Assembly: GCA_963971535.1 (NCBI GenBank)
Contig: OZ020599.1
Location: forward strand, 97,509,120-97,573,119
DNA length: 64,000 nucleotides
Source: Notolepis coatsorum
Lineage: Eukaryota > Chordata > Actinopteri > Aulopiformes > Paralepididae
Reading direction: 5' to 3'
Positions 11,126 to 20,162 of this stretch are shown here, in pieces. Every line of letters starts with the position of its first letter. The stretch's first letter is position 1. Made by a program: the position numbers and the translations under genes. The notes beneath the pieces are model-generated. The model worked only from the letters and a program-made list of their open reading frames with translations. It had not been told where the DNA came from and made no database searches.

Positions 11126-11995
11126 CAGGCCCGGACTGGCCATCGGGAGCACCGGGAGTTTTCCCGGTGGCCTGGCCTGCACAGATTAAAAAAAAAAAAT
11201 TATATATATAAAAAAAAAAAAAATCTTTTTTTTATTATTATTATTATTATTATTTTTTGCCAGGCGATTGTTTCTAGTTGTGGCGGCGGCGCGGCGCGAT
11301 AGTTAGATAACCTAGATGGGTGGGGAACAACCAGGAGTTCACTGTCTGCCACAGAGTTGGAGAACTCTCTGACTCTCTCTCTCACGGGCCGGCGGATCAC
11401 ACACACACAATGGAGCCGTGCTGCCGCTTGTGATTGGTGGAGGCGGGACCAGGCGATACAACTGATTGACAGCGGAGGCGGCGAATGGAATGGCAGACGG
11501 CACTCAGATGCAGAATAACAGCCAGGCAATGAGCCAGGTAGTGAGGGACTCGGGAGAGATACAGTAGAGCGAAAGTCAATTAACGTTGATGTCAAGATGG
11601 ACAGTGGAAGAAAGAGAAAGGGTGGAGGAGAGAGGGATAAAACAAAGAAAAAGAAAGGCCCTTACAGGAGAGAGTGGTTAACTGTATTATAATAGTAAAT
11701 AGAAAAATATGTTGTGCTCTTGCTTTTTTCTTTTTGAAGGTGGAGAGAGTAGCATTGCTAGTGCCACAACAGTTTTATTTGAGGTCCATAACAGTACATT
11801 GTACTAAGCAATTGTTGGCTCATTACTTTGTGATTCACATGCACTAAAATTCACCAGAATGCAGGAAATTAAGTCTTTGTAACAAAAAAATTCCTGGTGG
11901 GGGACCCCCAGACCCCCCGCTTAAAAAGTGGCCTGACTGGGGCTATATTTCGCGCTATATCTCCCGGTATGAATTATTTCCCCAGTCCGGCCCTG
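11126..11995. mobile_element. Non-autonomous hAT-type transposon inside the Gypsy pol gene
   Basis: 870 bp with ends CAGGCCCGGACTGG and, inverted, CAGGGCCGGACTGG, bordered by a perfect 8-bp duplication GTCGAAGG (11118-11125 and 11996-12003). Size and duplication fit hAT. The interior has A/T runs and (TTA)n near 11230-11256. It is younger than the Gypsy element it splits. Confidence 0.92.
11597..11692 (+). pseudogene. Possible transposase N-terminal remnant in the hAT-type insertion
   Basis: A 31-residue frame starting MDSGRKRKGGGERDKTKKKK is lysine/arginine-rich, like the N-terminus of hAT-type zinc-finger (MYM/TTF) transposases. It ends at TAA and nothing downstream continues a transposase. 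The similarity is by composition and pattern only. Confidence 0.35.
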
Positions 11996-12720
11996 GTCGA
12001 AGGGCTCCGTCCTTCTTCCCAACAAAGAAAAAACCGGCCGCCACAGGGGAGGAGGAAGGCCGAATGAGTCCTGCTTCCAAGGACTCAGAGATATATTGAT
12101 CCATCGCTGCCTTCTCAGGGACGGTCAGACTGTAGAGGCGGCTGCCGGGAAGGGGAGCCCCTGAGCGGAGGTCGATGGCACAGTCGTAAGGCCGGTGAGG
12201 CGGAAGGGCCTGAGCCCTGGACTTACTGAAAACCTCCTCGAGGTTGTGGTACTCGGGGGGTATGGTCGAGAGGTCCGGAGGCGGCTCACAAACGGATCTC
12301 CGGGGCGTGGGACAGGACGCCGCCTGAAGACACTGGGCATGACAGGAGGAGCTCCACCCCCTGATGGTACCGGAGGACCAGGCGATGTGAGGCTTGTGCA
12401 GCGTGAGCCAGGGCCGGCCCAGGACTACTGGGACAAGAGGGGATCTGGTGATAAAAAACTGGAGTCTCTCAACGTGGTTACCAGCAATGGTGAGCAGGAC
12501 AGGACAGGTGCATTGAGTGATGTCAGCCAGGCGGTGTTGGTCCAATGCGAACACCTCCAATGGCCTCACGAGGTCCTCTAGTGGAATGTTGGCCCGGGTA
12601 GCAAACTCGAAGTCTAGGAAACTCTCGTCAGCACCCGAGTCAATGAGTGCCTCCACCGTGGCCCGTTGGTCCGCCCAGGCCAGGGTGACGCTCATCAGAC
12701 GGCTAGGTGGTGCACGGCTC
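11996..12720 (-). pseudogene. pol: pol part 1: aspartic protease and start of reverse transcriptase, broken
   Basis: This frame differs from gag and overlaps its end, as usual for gag-pol elements. A retropepsin-type protease has DSGA at 12641-12630 (family pattern D[ST]G) and a later VVLGRPWL, typical of the protease C-terminal hydrophobic strand. The N-terminal part of the reverse transcriptase follows (VPEKAAMDQYI, then LIRPSSSPVAAG and a VGKKDG strand) and stops at the hAT-type insertion border near 11996. Translation then runs into inserted DNA and ends at 11955. Confidence 0.88.
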
Positions 12721-13793
12721 TGGGAACGAGAAAAACGGCTCACCAGGATCTCCCGGGCGAGCCTGGTCTTTTGGCCGGGTGGGGCAGTTGGAGATACGGT
12801 GTCCATCCCGACCGCAGTAGAGGCAAAGGCCGGACCTGAACCTTGCCTCCCGTTCAGCTTGGCTAAGATGTGAACGTCCCAGCTGCATGGGTTCCTCCCC
12901 GGGCACCGAACGGGAGGGGAAGGAACCACCAGTTGTGTTGGGAGCAGGGCGGGCCGCAGTACCGTCACGAGTACGGGGGGTCTGGGGAACCTCTGGCGGT
13001 CCCGGTCGGGTTCTCTCACGTCTTCTCTCCTGGAGGCGTCCGTCGATGCGAATGGCGAGGCTGAATAGGTCCTCGAGGGACTCAGGTTCCTCACGGGTCG
13101 CGAGCTGGTCCCTGACAGCGTCGTTGAGCCCCCTCACGAAGGTGTTGCCGCCAGTCTGAACTCCAGCACGTAGTCGGTGACCCCGCCACTGTCCTGCCAG
13201 AAGGTGCCCAACCGAGCTCCAGGGTCCTGGCCACGGGCTGGGTGGTGGAAAACCCTGCGGAGCTCTGCCACGAAGTCTGCGTAGGAAAAACAGAAATCAG
13301 CCCCCATTGCCCAGGAGGCAGTAACCCACTGTGCTGCCCGGCCTGAGAGCAGGTTAGTCATGTAAGCCACTCGGGCTCCCCTTGAAGTGAATCGGCTGGG
13401 TTGATGACGAAAAACCAAGTCCTCGAAGTTACCATTGAACAACCGTGGTTCGGAGAGACAGGGCTCCCGAGGTGCGGGATCGGGAGGCGCGGGGCCTGCC
13501 ACGGCTGCGGGTGATGCTCCGGCCGAGGCTCCTGTAGTAGGTGGGGTTACAAGCAAGGTGTTAACGGCTTCACTCAGCGCTTGTAATTGGTGGAGAATAT
13601 TAGTCTGCTGATTACCCTGGGCTGTCTGCAGGCTAGCCAGAGAGCCAAGGGACTCCTGAATAGGCAGGACCTGGTCTCGGAGCTCCTGTACAGCAGCCGC
13701 AGCCGCACCTAGCTGTAGGCTGTGGTCGTTGGTTAATTCAATCTGGACCGCCAACGCTGTTCTGACCCTGTCTGTGTCGGCTGAGGTCGTCAT
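12703..13793 (-). pseudogene. gag: gag of the Gypsy element, frameshifted
   Basis: Gag forms the capsid particle. The frame opens at 13793 with a coiled-coil-like N-terminus (repeated hydrophobic positions with QELRDQVLPIQESL), continues through a capsid-like domain to about 13150, and is then broken: the expected continuation reappears in another frame from 13137, with a short stretch missing. The second part ends in a basic linker and a single CCHC zinc knuckle of pattern C-x2-C-x4-H-x4-C near 12830-12790, then a stop at 12703. The start at 13793 is the first ATG after the LTR. As it stands no full-length Gag can be made. Confidence 0.85.
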
Positions 13794-13794
13794 G

Positions 13795-13804
13795 GTCGGG
13801 TCGT
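13795..13804 (-). promoter_or_regulatory. Candidate self-priming site of the Gypsy element
   Basis: Only 13 bases separate the 5' LTR from the gag start codon (ATG at 13793), and no sequence complementary to a tRNA 3' end was seen. Instead ACGACCCGAC here is the exact complement of GTCGGGTCGT at 14492-14483 in the LTR, about 25 bases downstream of the TATA-like box, where the RNA should begin. Tf1/sushi-group elements are known to prime from their own 5' end. Confidence 0.6.
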
Positions 13805-13806
13805 AA

Positions 13807-14714
13807 TGTTACGGTTTGAACCGACCTCAATCGCACGGCACAGACAGGAAGTTCAGAGTTAGCCAAATACTAGGGCGTATTTATTTACAGAGTCACAAAA
13901 GGGGTAAAGTAACAATTATGAAACAACAAGGGAGACTGCCATCGGCAGAGTTCTCTGCGGCTCTGCAGATCCTCCTGGTGATAGCAGTGGGGAATCGGTA
14001 TTTGACGTTGTAGCGGCTCTGCAGATACTCCCAGTTTTAACTCGAGGTGGAAAATGGAGAGAGAGAGAGATATCAATAACAGTCCAACGAAACACAGAGG
14101 CAGTGTGGTTCCCTCCTCCCTTAGCTGTGTCCAGAACCAATGAACAGTAACAATCTTCAGTGTTCTCCACAACACACAAGTTAGCTGAGTTTAGTGCAAA
14201 CAAAAATGATATCTTCAGTGTCTCTTCAAAACACACACTTCAACTGAGTCCAGTGCAAGCAAAAATGATAATCTTCGGTGTTCGTCACACACACAGACAG
14301 AATAATCCAGAGGGGTTTGGTTCCAACTCACCCAAGCGCAAACGCGTAAAGCGGGTAAACGAGGCGCAGCTCCAAACGGGGAACAAGGTTCTCATCAGCG
14401 GATCTCCACAGAAAGTCCTGGAGGGAAAGAAGACGAGGCACAGCAACGGGGAAAAAGCAGGCAAAAGCAGTTGTATTCCAAAACGACCCGACATCGATTG
14501 AAGGGAAGTCCCAGTATAAAAAGCCTCTGGGACGCTAATCAAAAACTATGACAGGTGCGCGCTGGAATTGATACTTGCTCCAAAAGCGTGTGGCGGGGAA
14601 TGCACCAATCAACACAGCACCTTAAAGGAGCGGAGCGTGTGGCGGGGAATGCATCAATCAACACAGTACCTTAAAGGAGCGGAGCGTGTGGCGGGGAATG
14701 AACCAATCCTCACA
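13807..14714 (-). repeat. 5' LTR of the Gypsy element
   Basis: 908 bp. Read on the minus strand: three copies of a roughly 49-bp direct repeat with GCCACACGCTCCGCTCC (14581-14714), a TATA-like CTTTTTATACT (about 14516-14525), then the probable transcript start near 14492, and AATAAA near the end (13880-13885). This is a coherent U3-R-U5 layout. Confidence 0.92.
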
Positions 14715-14964
14715 GGGATAATGTATAGCTATACTCGGTCATTGTCGCAAAATAATTGACCTTCACTGCGTTTAGAACACCTCGGCGCGGCGCCTCGGTG
14801 TTCTAAACTCTGTGTCGGTCAATTATTTTGCGACAATGACCTCGTAGCTATACATTATCCCTTACATATTAATCATGTAACCTGACCTATTAAGTTACAA
14901 CAGATGGTCTCTCTATGAGACCCCCTAATGCTCCAACAGCGGACCACCGTCTCTCAACTAAAGC

Positions 14965-15025
14965 TGTGTGCTGTCTACTCTTCATCAGTGAGAAGGGGTG
15001 ACGTTGGTTCAGCTGGATGATGGTC
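14965..15025 (+). repeat. Second copy of the segment at 6884-6945
   Basis: Shares TCTACTCTTCATCAGTGAGA and the GGTTCAGCTGGATG that follows. It is bordered by two copies of GATGGTCTCTCTATGAGACC (near 14903 and 15016). Confidence 0.7.
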
Positions 15026-15228
15026 TCTCTATGAGACCCCCCTCAGCCTCCAGCAGCGGCCTCAGCTGTGGGAGTGTGTGGTGTGATGATATCTGATATA
15101 ACGACACCAATGGACCCTTTTCACAGACGCGCCGCCATCGCAGGGTAAAACGGTTCGTGCCAATTGTCACCACTGGGCGAATCAAGCAGAGCCGTTATTA
15201 ATGTTATTAGCTATAACTGTGTTTACAG

Positions 15229-15495
15229 TGAATCAAATCAAAATCAAATCAAATTTATTTGTAAGGCCCGACAACACACGTTAATGTCCCCATGGGCCGG
15301 ACACGTCTTCTTTAAACAAATCAAGAAGAAACATCACAATAAGTCAAGAACAAAACAAAAACACCATGAAATCCAAAATAAAATGTAAAATAAATAAATG
15401 AATGCAACACTCCCAGACAGGAAAAAAGCACCACAGGCAATGTGGAGGGGAGAAACCTTAGAAGGGCCGTTCAAGGGGGGATCTCCCTTCTTAGA
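15229..15495 (-). mobile_element. LINE 3'-end fragment
   Basis: Begins with the tail-like (TCAAA)n run and TTTATTTGTAAGGCCCGACA. It continues with GACAGGAAAAAAGCACCACA and GGCAATGTGGAGGGGAGAAA, a sequence seen at many dispersed sites in fish. The A/T-rich end on the left indicates minus orientation. Confidence 0.6.
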
Positions 15496-16958
15496 TGTCG
15501 GTGATAGTAGTGTTGCTATAAAACAGGCGAAACAGTTGGTAAGTATGTACATATACGTGTAATGAAACACAAATAAGTACATGCAATATCAACTGGGGTA
15601 CATAAGAACTTATTGAAAGATTGAAAATAGAGCTGATGACGGTGATATGACACATCTGTGGCTGAGGATGACTCATACTATGGAAAACGTGTACCATCCC
15701 TGGACTCCCATGTGCGCACGGTTTGGTTTCGGAAGCAGAGTTTCCCCCCACAAATTACATAATTATTTAAAAAAAAAAACAGTGAAGGGATCTATATGAG
15801 GGAAGAAAGGAGGTGATGGAAAATGTATCATTAAAATTAATCATTTCTTATTAACAAAATTGCTCCACAGATTCAAGGAGGTCATATAAAATTGTTGAAA
15901 TGATACAAAACGTGGGGGCCTTTAATAAGAAGAACCAGACAACACTGCGGCCATGAACGGGAAGTGTGTGAATAGGTTTCATCATTTTAGTTTGCCGTTC
16001 TGGTCGAAATTTAATATGATCTCAATAACGTCGTACGCTGTGGCTTGGCAGAATTCGCATGACCAGCAAACCCGTCGTACAACGTGATTGGTGGTCAATG
16101 TGTTAAGATACACAGGCATTGAAAAGGTAGAGAGACCAGCCAGAGGAGGAGACCATGGCAAACTACTTTTACAGAGAGAGACCCACCATATACACACCCT
16201 GCAAACTATGGCCCCTCTTGGACTTAATGAAGAGTTTGACATTAAACCCTTCCTGTAAATACACACATTCTGTCTGGTTCTGTTTTTAAGTTTTCTCATT
16301 ATATATTTTTTCTCTATTTTACATGTGAAAGTGTGTTTCATCTAACTACTAACTACTACTGTTATTGTAACTAACTATGTACCGTATGTTCTAACACTTA
16401 AGCTGTAATATGTTTTGTAAATTTGTAGCCTATAGGCTAATTGATTTGAACCTTGACCTGGTTCAACCTTGACCCCTAATATGTATGTATATATACCCCA
16501 CCCCGGGCCCTTTCACATGTTGGTGACACTTGAAAAAGGCCACAGGCCGAAACGTTGTGTTAAATTGAATTAAACTCGGGAACACGGCAGACGGTGTGCT
16601 GACTTCTTTTCACAACTTTACATATCTATTTGAGTCAAGCACCTGTGACTACACTTTGGATGTGCGTGAGTCTTTTCTACTACCTGGTGTCTTTATTCCC
16701 CACATTCCCTCCAACTGTCTGATCCTTCATCTCTATGTTTCTTTTGTGAGGGTGTGAGGAAGAACCTGACCCTGGTCCACCACTCAGATTCTGTTGAGTC
16801 TCAATCAAACGTGTTTTTGATTCTCAATGTTGAATTTCACCGTTTCATGGCAAATAACTTTGATATTGATAGATAACTTATTATTAATATGATATGGTAA
16901 GGAAGGGGCAGGACCAGATAAGCTTTGCTTCTTTCTGTCCCTTCTCGAATAAAACCAT
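15496..16958. other. Intron-like sequence with a dispersed-repeat motif
   Basis: No exon was recognised. At about 16537-16560, AAAAAGGCCACAGGCCGAAA followed by CGTTGTG is a phrase found near the end of many fish retroelement copies. The rest is AT-rich with no clear feature. Confidence 0.4.
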
Positions 16959-16999
16959 TTGTCTTGAGCTATGTTGACAATTGCTTCCATGTCTAGGAA

Positions 17000-17135
17000 G
17001 ATATATTTTATTTGATTTGTATTTGTATTTGTATTTTATTTTATTTTGTATTATTATTTTTTTGTTATTTCAAGTGTGTGTGTGTTTATGGTTGTTCGAG
17101 ATAAATAAAGATCAAATCAAATGAAATGAAAAGCA
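17000..17135 (+). mobile_element. LINE 3'-tail fragment
   Basis: TTATGGTTGTTCGAGATAAA followed by TAAAGATCAAATCAAATG is a retrotransposon tail with a pentameric end repeat. Confidence 0.4.
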
Positions 17136-17549
17136 ACCTTCACACACCCTGTGTGTTTATAGCTTTTTGTCTTCCTACGATCACGAAAACAAGATAATCA
17201 GATAATACAACTATGTGTATATATGTAAACACAGTGCACCCTTCCTTCACAGCGGTGCACTCCGCCCCCCCCCCCCCCCTCCCCCTCCCCAAACAGTAGT
17301 TTCAGCTCGTGTCGAGAGGGAGGAGGAGGAGGGAGCCACGGCCTGTTCCTCCAGTTCTTTTTTAAACGTCTTTAGTAACTCGTAGAAGATGACAGAAAGG
17401 CAGCGTTTTGGTCGAGAAGAAAGGTGAAACAAATTCAGCCATCATCATACGACGGACGATCTCAAAATCAATGCATAATCGTGTTTTAATAGTCGTGATT
17501 TCAATATCAATAAAAAATAATCACGATTACGGTTTTTGTCTTAAGCACT

Positions 17550-17745
17550 GCTCTGTTGTAATTCAAAACTGAACTTTGCAAAGAAACTCAAAGTTAAGAG
17601 CGATGCACTGCTCTGTTGTTAAGTTGTGAGCGACGCTCTGTTGTTGTGAGCGACGCACTGCTCTGTTGTTCTATAAGGTCATTTAGAACTGTACTTTGTA
17701 AAGAAACTCAAAGTGTTAAGAGCGATGCACTGCTCTGGTGTTATA
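17550..17745 (+). repeat. Short imperfect tandem repeats
   Basis: GATGCACTGCTCTGTTGTT recurs three to four times, and the phrase CTTTGTAAAGAAACTCAAAG occurs twice. Not coding. Confidence 0.6.
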
Positions 17746-17939
17746 TATTTTTGTATGAACAGTTTTATCACACTTTTTACTGTCTGTTCTACTTTATAAT
17801 TTTTTGCCTATTTTTAAACTGAATCAAACTGCACTTTTTTACTCTATCTAATCTATTCTATTTTATTAGAATATATAATTGTGATTTACCTTACCTTGCT
17901 ACCTCTCTATATATTTTTTTTAATGTTATATGCTCGCTT

Positions 17940-18025
17940 ATGCCTGCATTTTTTACTGTTGTGAAGCACTTGGAACTGCAATTTCTGTATGAAAAGTGCT
18001 ATACAAATAAAGTTATTATTAATAA
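17940..18025 (+). mobile_element. LINE 3'-tail fragment just upstream of the exon
   Basis: GAAGCACTTGGAACTGCAAT, then AAAAGTGCTATACAAATAAA and GTTATTATT, is a common fish LINE tail. It ends about 40 bases before the exon acceptor. Confidence 0.6.
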
Positions 18026-18061
18026 TCGAGTGGCCCTGCGAACGCTTGTGTGTCCCTCCAG

Positions 18062-18287
18062 GTTTGCGCGCAGCAGGGCTGTGGGCACTCCCTGGCCTAC
18101 TGTGAGCTGGAGTCCCAGGCGGTGGAAGCTCTGGATCTGCCTGCGCCCACGTGCTTCCGGTCGCGCAGCCACAGCTACCTGCGGGCCATCCAGGCGGGCT
18201 GCTCCCAGGACGAGGACACGGGCTCCATGGACTCGGACTCGCCGCCGCCCACCACCACGGGCTGCTGCGCCTACAGCTCCGACACCA
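18062..18287 (+). CDS. dlgap4: Coding exon of a DLGAP family gene, probably dlgap4 (upstream of the two exons seen)
   Basis: The DLGAP proteins are postsynaptic-density scaffolds that link PSD-95-type MAGUK proteins to Shank. The exon encodes about 75 residues, including a FRSRSHSYLRAIQAGCSQ core, which is a family hallmark, preceded by ELESQAVEALDLP and followed by an acidic, Ser/Pro-rich stretch. An acceptor CCTCCAG ends at 18061 and a strong donor GTGAGT starts at 18288, leaving 226 bases that open in phase 0 and end one base into a codon. From memory of the human paralogues, the LDLP..FRSRSHSYLRAIQAGCSQ context fits DLGAP4 best; DLGAP1 reads differently at the same point and DLGAP3 lacks the downstream PPRTTSKP block found in the next exon. 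It is high in GC compared with its AT-rich surroundings. Family assignment is firm; the paralogue is inferred, and fish may carry two dlgap4 copies. Confidence 0.85.
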
Positions 18288-18293
18288 GTGAGT
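18288..18293 (+). promoter_or_regulatory. 5' splice site of the DLGAP intron
   Basis: ACCA|GTGAGT is a near-consensus donor. The intronic side merges at once into the first unit of a 30-bp tandem repeat that starts GTGTGGTAGTGAAAGGG. Confidence 0.8.
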
Positions 18294-18579
18294 GTGGTAG
18301 TGAAAGGGTTAACGGTCTGTAGTGTGGTAGTGAAAGGGTTAACCTTCCGTAGTGTGGTTGTGAAAGGGTTAACTGTCTGTAGTGTGGTAGTGAAAGGTTA
18401 ACCTTCTGTAGTGTGGTAGTGAAAGGGTTACCCTTCTGTAGTGTGGTAGTGAAAGGTTAACCTTCTGTAGTGTGGTAGTGAAAGGTTAACTGTCTGTAGT
18501 GTGGTAGTGAAAGGGTTAACCTTCCGTAGTGTGGTTGTGAAAGGGTTAACTGTTTGTAGTGTGGTAGTGAAAGGTTAAC
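18290..18579 (+). repeat. 30-bp minisatellite at the splice donor, left part
   Basis: Units of about 30 bp, TGTAGTGTGGTAGTGAAAGG followed by GTTAACCTTC. The array begins within the donor site and is cut at 18577-18579 by the 5.2-kb element. Confidence 0.9.
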
Positions 18580-18857
18580 GTAAGGTTATGTATATAACCA
18601 AGTTCTGTGAGTTATGGTGCGCTCAGCACCAGTTGCACTGTACTTCACTTCGTGCACGAGCACTGAATAATTTTTTTTACATCCCAACATTCGTCTGGCC
18701 ACACCCCCATCCGCTTACCTTCATAAGCAGGAGTGTGGTCACCTACTCGCCTCCTTCCCAAACTTTCACCATAAGGCGAGATCAAGGGCCGCAGCGGCGT
18801 CCTGGTGCTGAGCGCACCATAACTCACAGAACTTGGTTATATACATAACCTTACGTT
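18577..18857. repeat. Fold-back at the left end of the 5.2-kb element
   Basis: AACGTAAGGTTATGTATATA at the left is mirrored by TATATACATAACCTTACGTT at the right, with about 54-base arms around 170 bases. It may be the element's terminal structure or a small MITE inserted there. Confidence 0.75.
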
Positions 18858-20042
18858 CTGTTTCGTTATGGCTTCGCTCAGCACCAGTTGCACAACAGGA
18901 GCTGAGCGGGAGCCATAGCCCGACAAATGTACCCCGCTGAGGCCCCCCACAACCATCAGACCGGGGAGGACCGAGCCCCCCAACCCTCCCTAATGGAGGA
19001 TACCCCCCCTATTGGAGACTTACGGGAGGGAGACGGATCCGACCGTGCGAAGAGGAACTCAAGCAACTCAACGCACAGGGTGAGCAGACCTTGGCTTGAC
19101 CCCACGACTACACACACGCACAAACCGCATGCCACCCGGGAACGAACGGAAGGAACAACCTCGTTACTGCCCCCAAAATCACGGGGTCAAGAGCAACCCA
19201 ACCCCGTGGCAAGGCTGTAGCAGCGGAGCGCGAAAGAAGACCCAGACCCACCGAAGGGACTGGATCCCCTGGAAAAAGGGGGCCCGGAGAGGTCAATGAC
19301 GCCAGGCATCAAGACCCCACCAGGCGGTCACTTAGTGACACCGCCCCCCACATCGCCAGCGTATTCGGATAAGGCCCCTCCAAGAGCGGGCCCTTTCCCC
19401 CCAATAGCACACCACCTGGCACACTGACCCTGCAGAACAGGCAGTCAGCATGGCCGTAAGCACACAAAAAGGTTAACCAACGGAAGCAGGCAGCGCACCG
19501 GGGAAACCAGGCAGCAGGCTGTAACCTGAGCCTGGAGCACTGCGGACGAGACAGGCGCCAAAGGAGTCAGCTGAAAACAGCCCCCCCGGCGGAAGGGGCG
19601 TATGCTGGCGTTGTTGATCACCATGACAAAGCCTCCATTAAAAAAAAAACACCCAGAGGGGTCGAGGCAGAGAAGGCTGACATGATTGGCAGACGTCATG
19701 AACGTGCAGGGGCACACTCAACCGGGTAGCCCGGGAGTTGACTCTGCTCCAACATACCAGGGAATCAACTACCCTCTCGGTACAGACGGTGGTTGTTCCT
19801 ATAACCCCTCAAGAAAAAACTCCAAAACACACCTGCGGGTATACACCGGCTATACCGCAGTACAAGTGTTTCAGTTTTCAAAAAAGGGTTATTCCAGGCC
19901 TACGGTATCAACGAAACTTTACTTCGGACCGGGCCCGGCGGCACGGGAAGCACAGGGTTACCAGAGGAGGTCCAAGACCACCCCAACAGCCCCATCTTCG
20001 CCACGCGTGAGAGAGGAGCGAAAAGAATGGAGAACCAGCCCT

Positions 20043-20162
20043 AAGCACACCGCACTTGGTATTCCCAGGCGGTCTCCCAACCAAGTACTAACCAGGACCG
20101 AACCTGCTTAGCTTCCGAGATCGGACGAGATCGGGCGTGTACAGGTTGGTATGGCCGTAAGC
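20043..20162 (-). rRNA. 5S rRNA-like sequence, probable pseudogene
   Basis: 120 bases on the minus strand, from GCTTACGGCCATACCA to GTGTGCTT, align over their whole length with vertebrate 5S rRNA. The internal promoter is well kept: GGAAGCTAAGCAGG (box A region) and TGGGAGACCGCCTGGGAA (box C region). Differences lie mainly in the outer stem, where about two pairs are lost, and in the middle (GGTTCGGTCC). No T run follows, so normal RNA polymerase III termination is not evident. It is a single copy inside a transposon-like element and not in a 5S cluster. Confidence 0.85.

Larger units (their letters stand above)
7640..14714 (-). mobile_element. Ty3/Gypsy LTR retrotransposon, chromovirus (sushi-like), disabled
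   Basis: Two LTRs in the same orientation flank gag and pol on the minus strand, and a 5-bp duplication GGGAT borders the element (7635-7639 and 14715-14719). The order on the minus strand is gag with zinc knuckle, protease, reverse transcriptase, RNase H, integrase and chromodomain, which is the chromovirus order. There is no envelope gene. Lesions visible are a deletion with frameshift in gag, an 870-bp hAT-type insertion in the reverse transcriptase, and a frameshift between RNase H and integrase. The LTRs differ by roughly a dozen substitutions and one 15-bp indel, so the insertion looks recent on an evolutionary scale. Confidence 0.95.
7631..14866. mobile_element. Palindromic MITE split by the Gypsy insertion
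   Basis: The remnant is 7631-7639 plus 14715-14866. On the right, GGGATAATGTATAGCTA is mirrored by TAGCTATACATTATCCC, with long complementary arms (about 14715-14785 and 14795-14866). The Gypsy target duplication GGGAT is the first five bases of this MITE's arm. Confidence 0.7.

Noticed and set aside
13794-13806. Conventional tRNA primer-binding site
   Set aside because: No TGG-initiated complement to a tRNA 3' end follows the LTR; the self-priming reading explains the bases better.
19686-20111. 141-codon frame inside the 5.2-kb element
   Set aside because: No transposase or other domain pattern; it overlaps the antisense of the 5S-like sequence.
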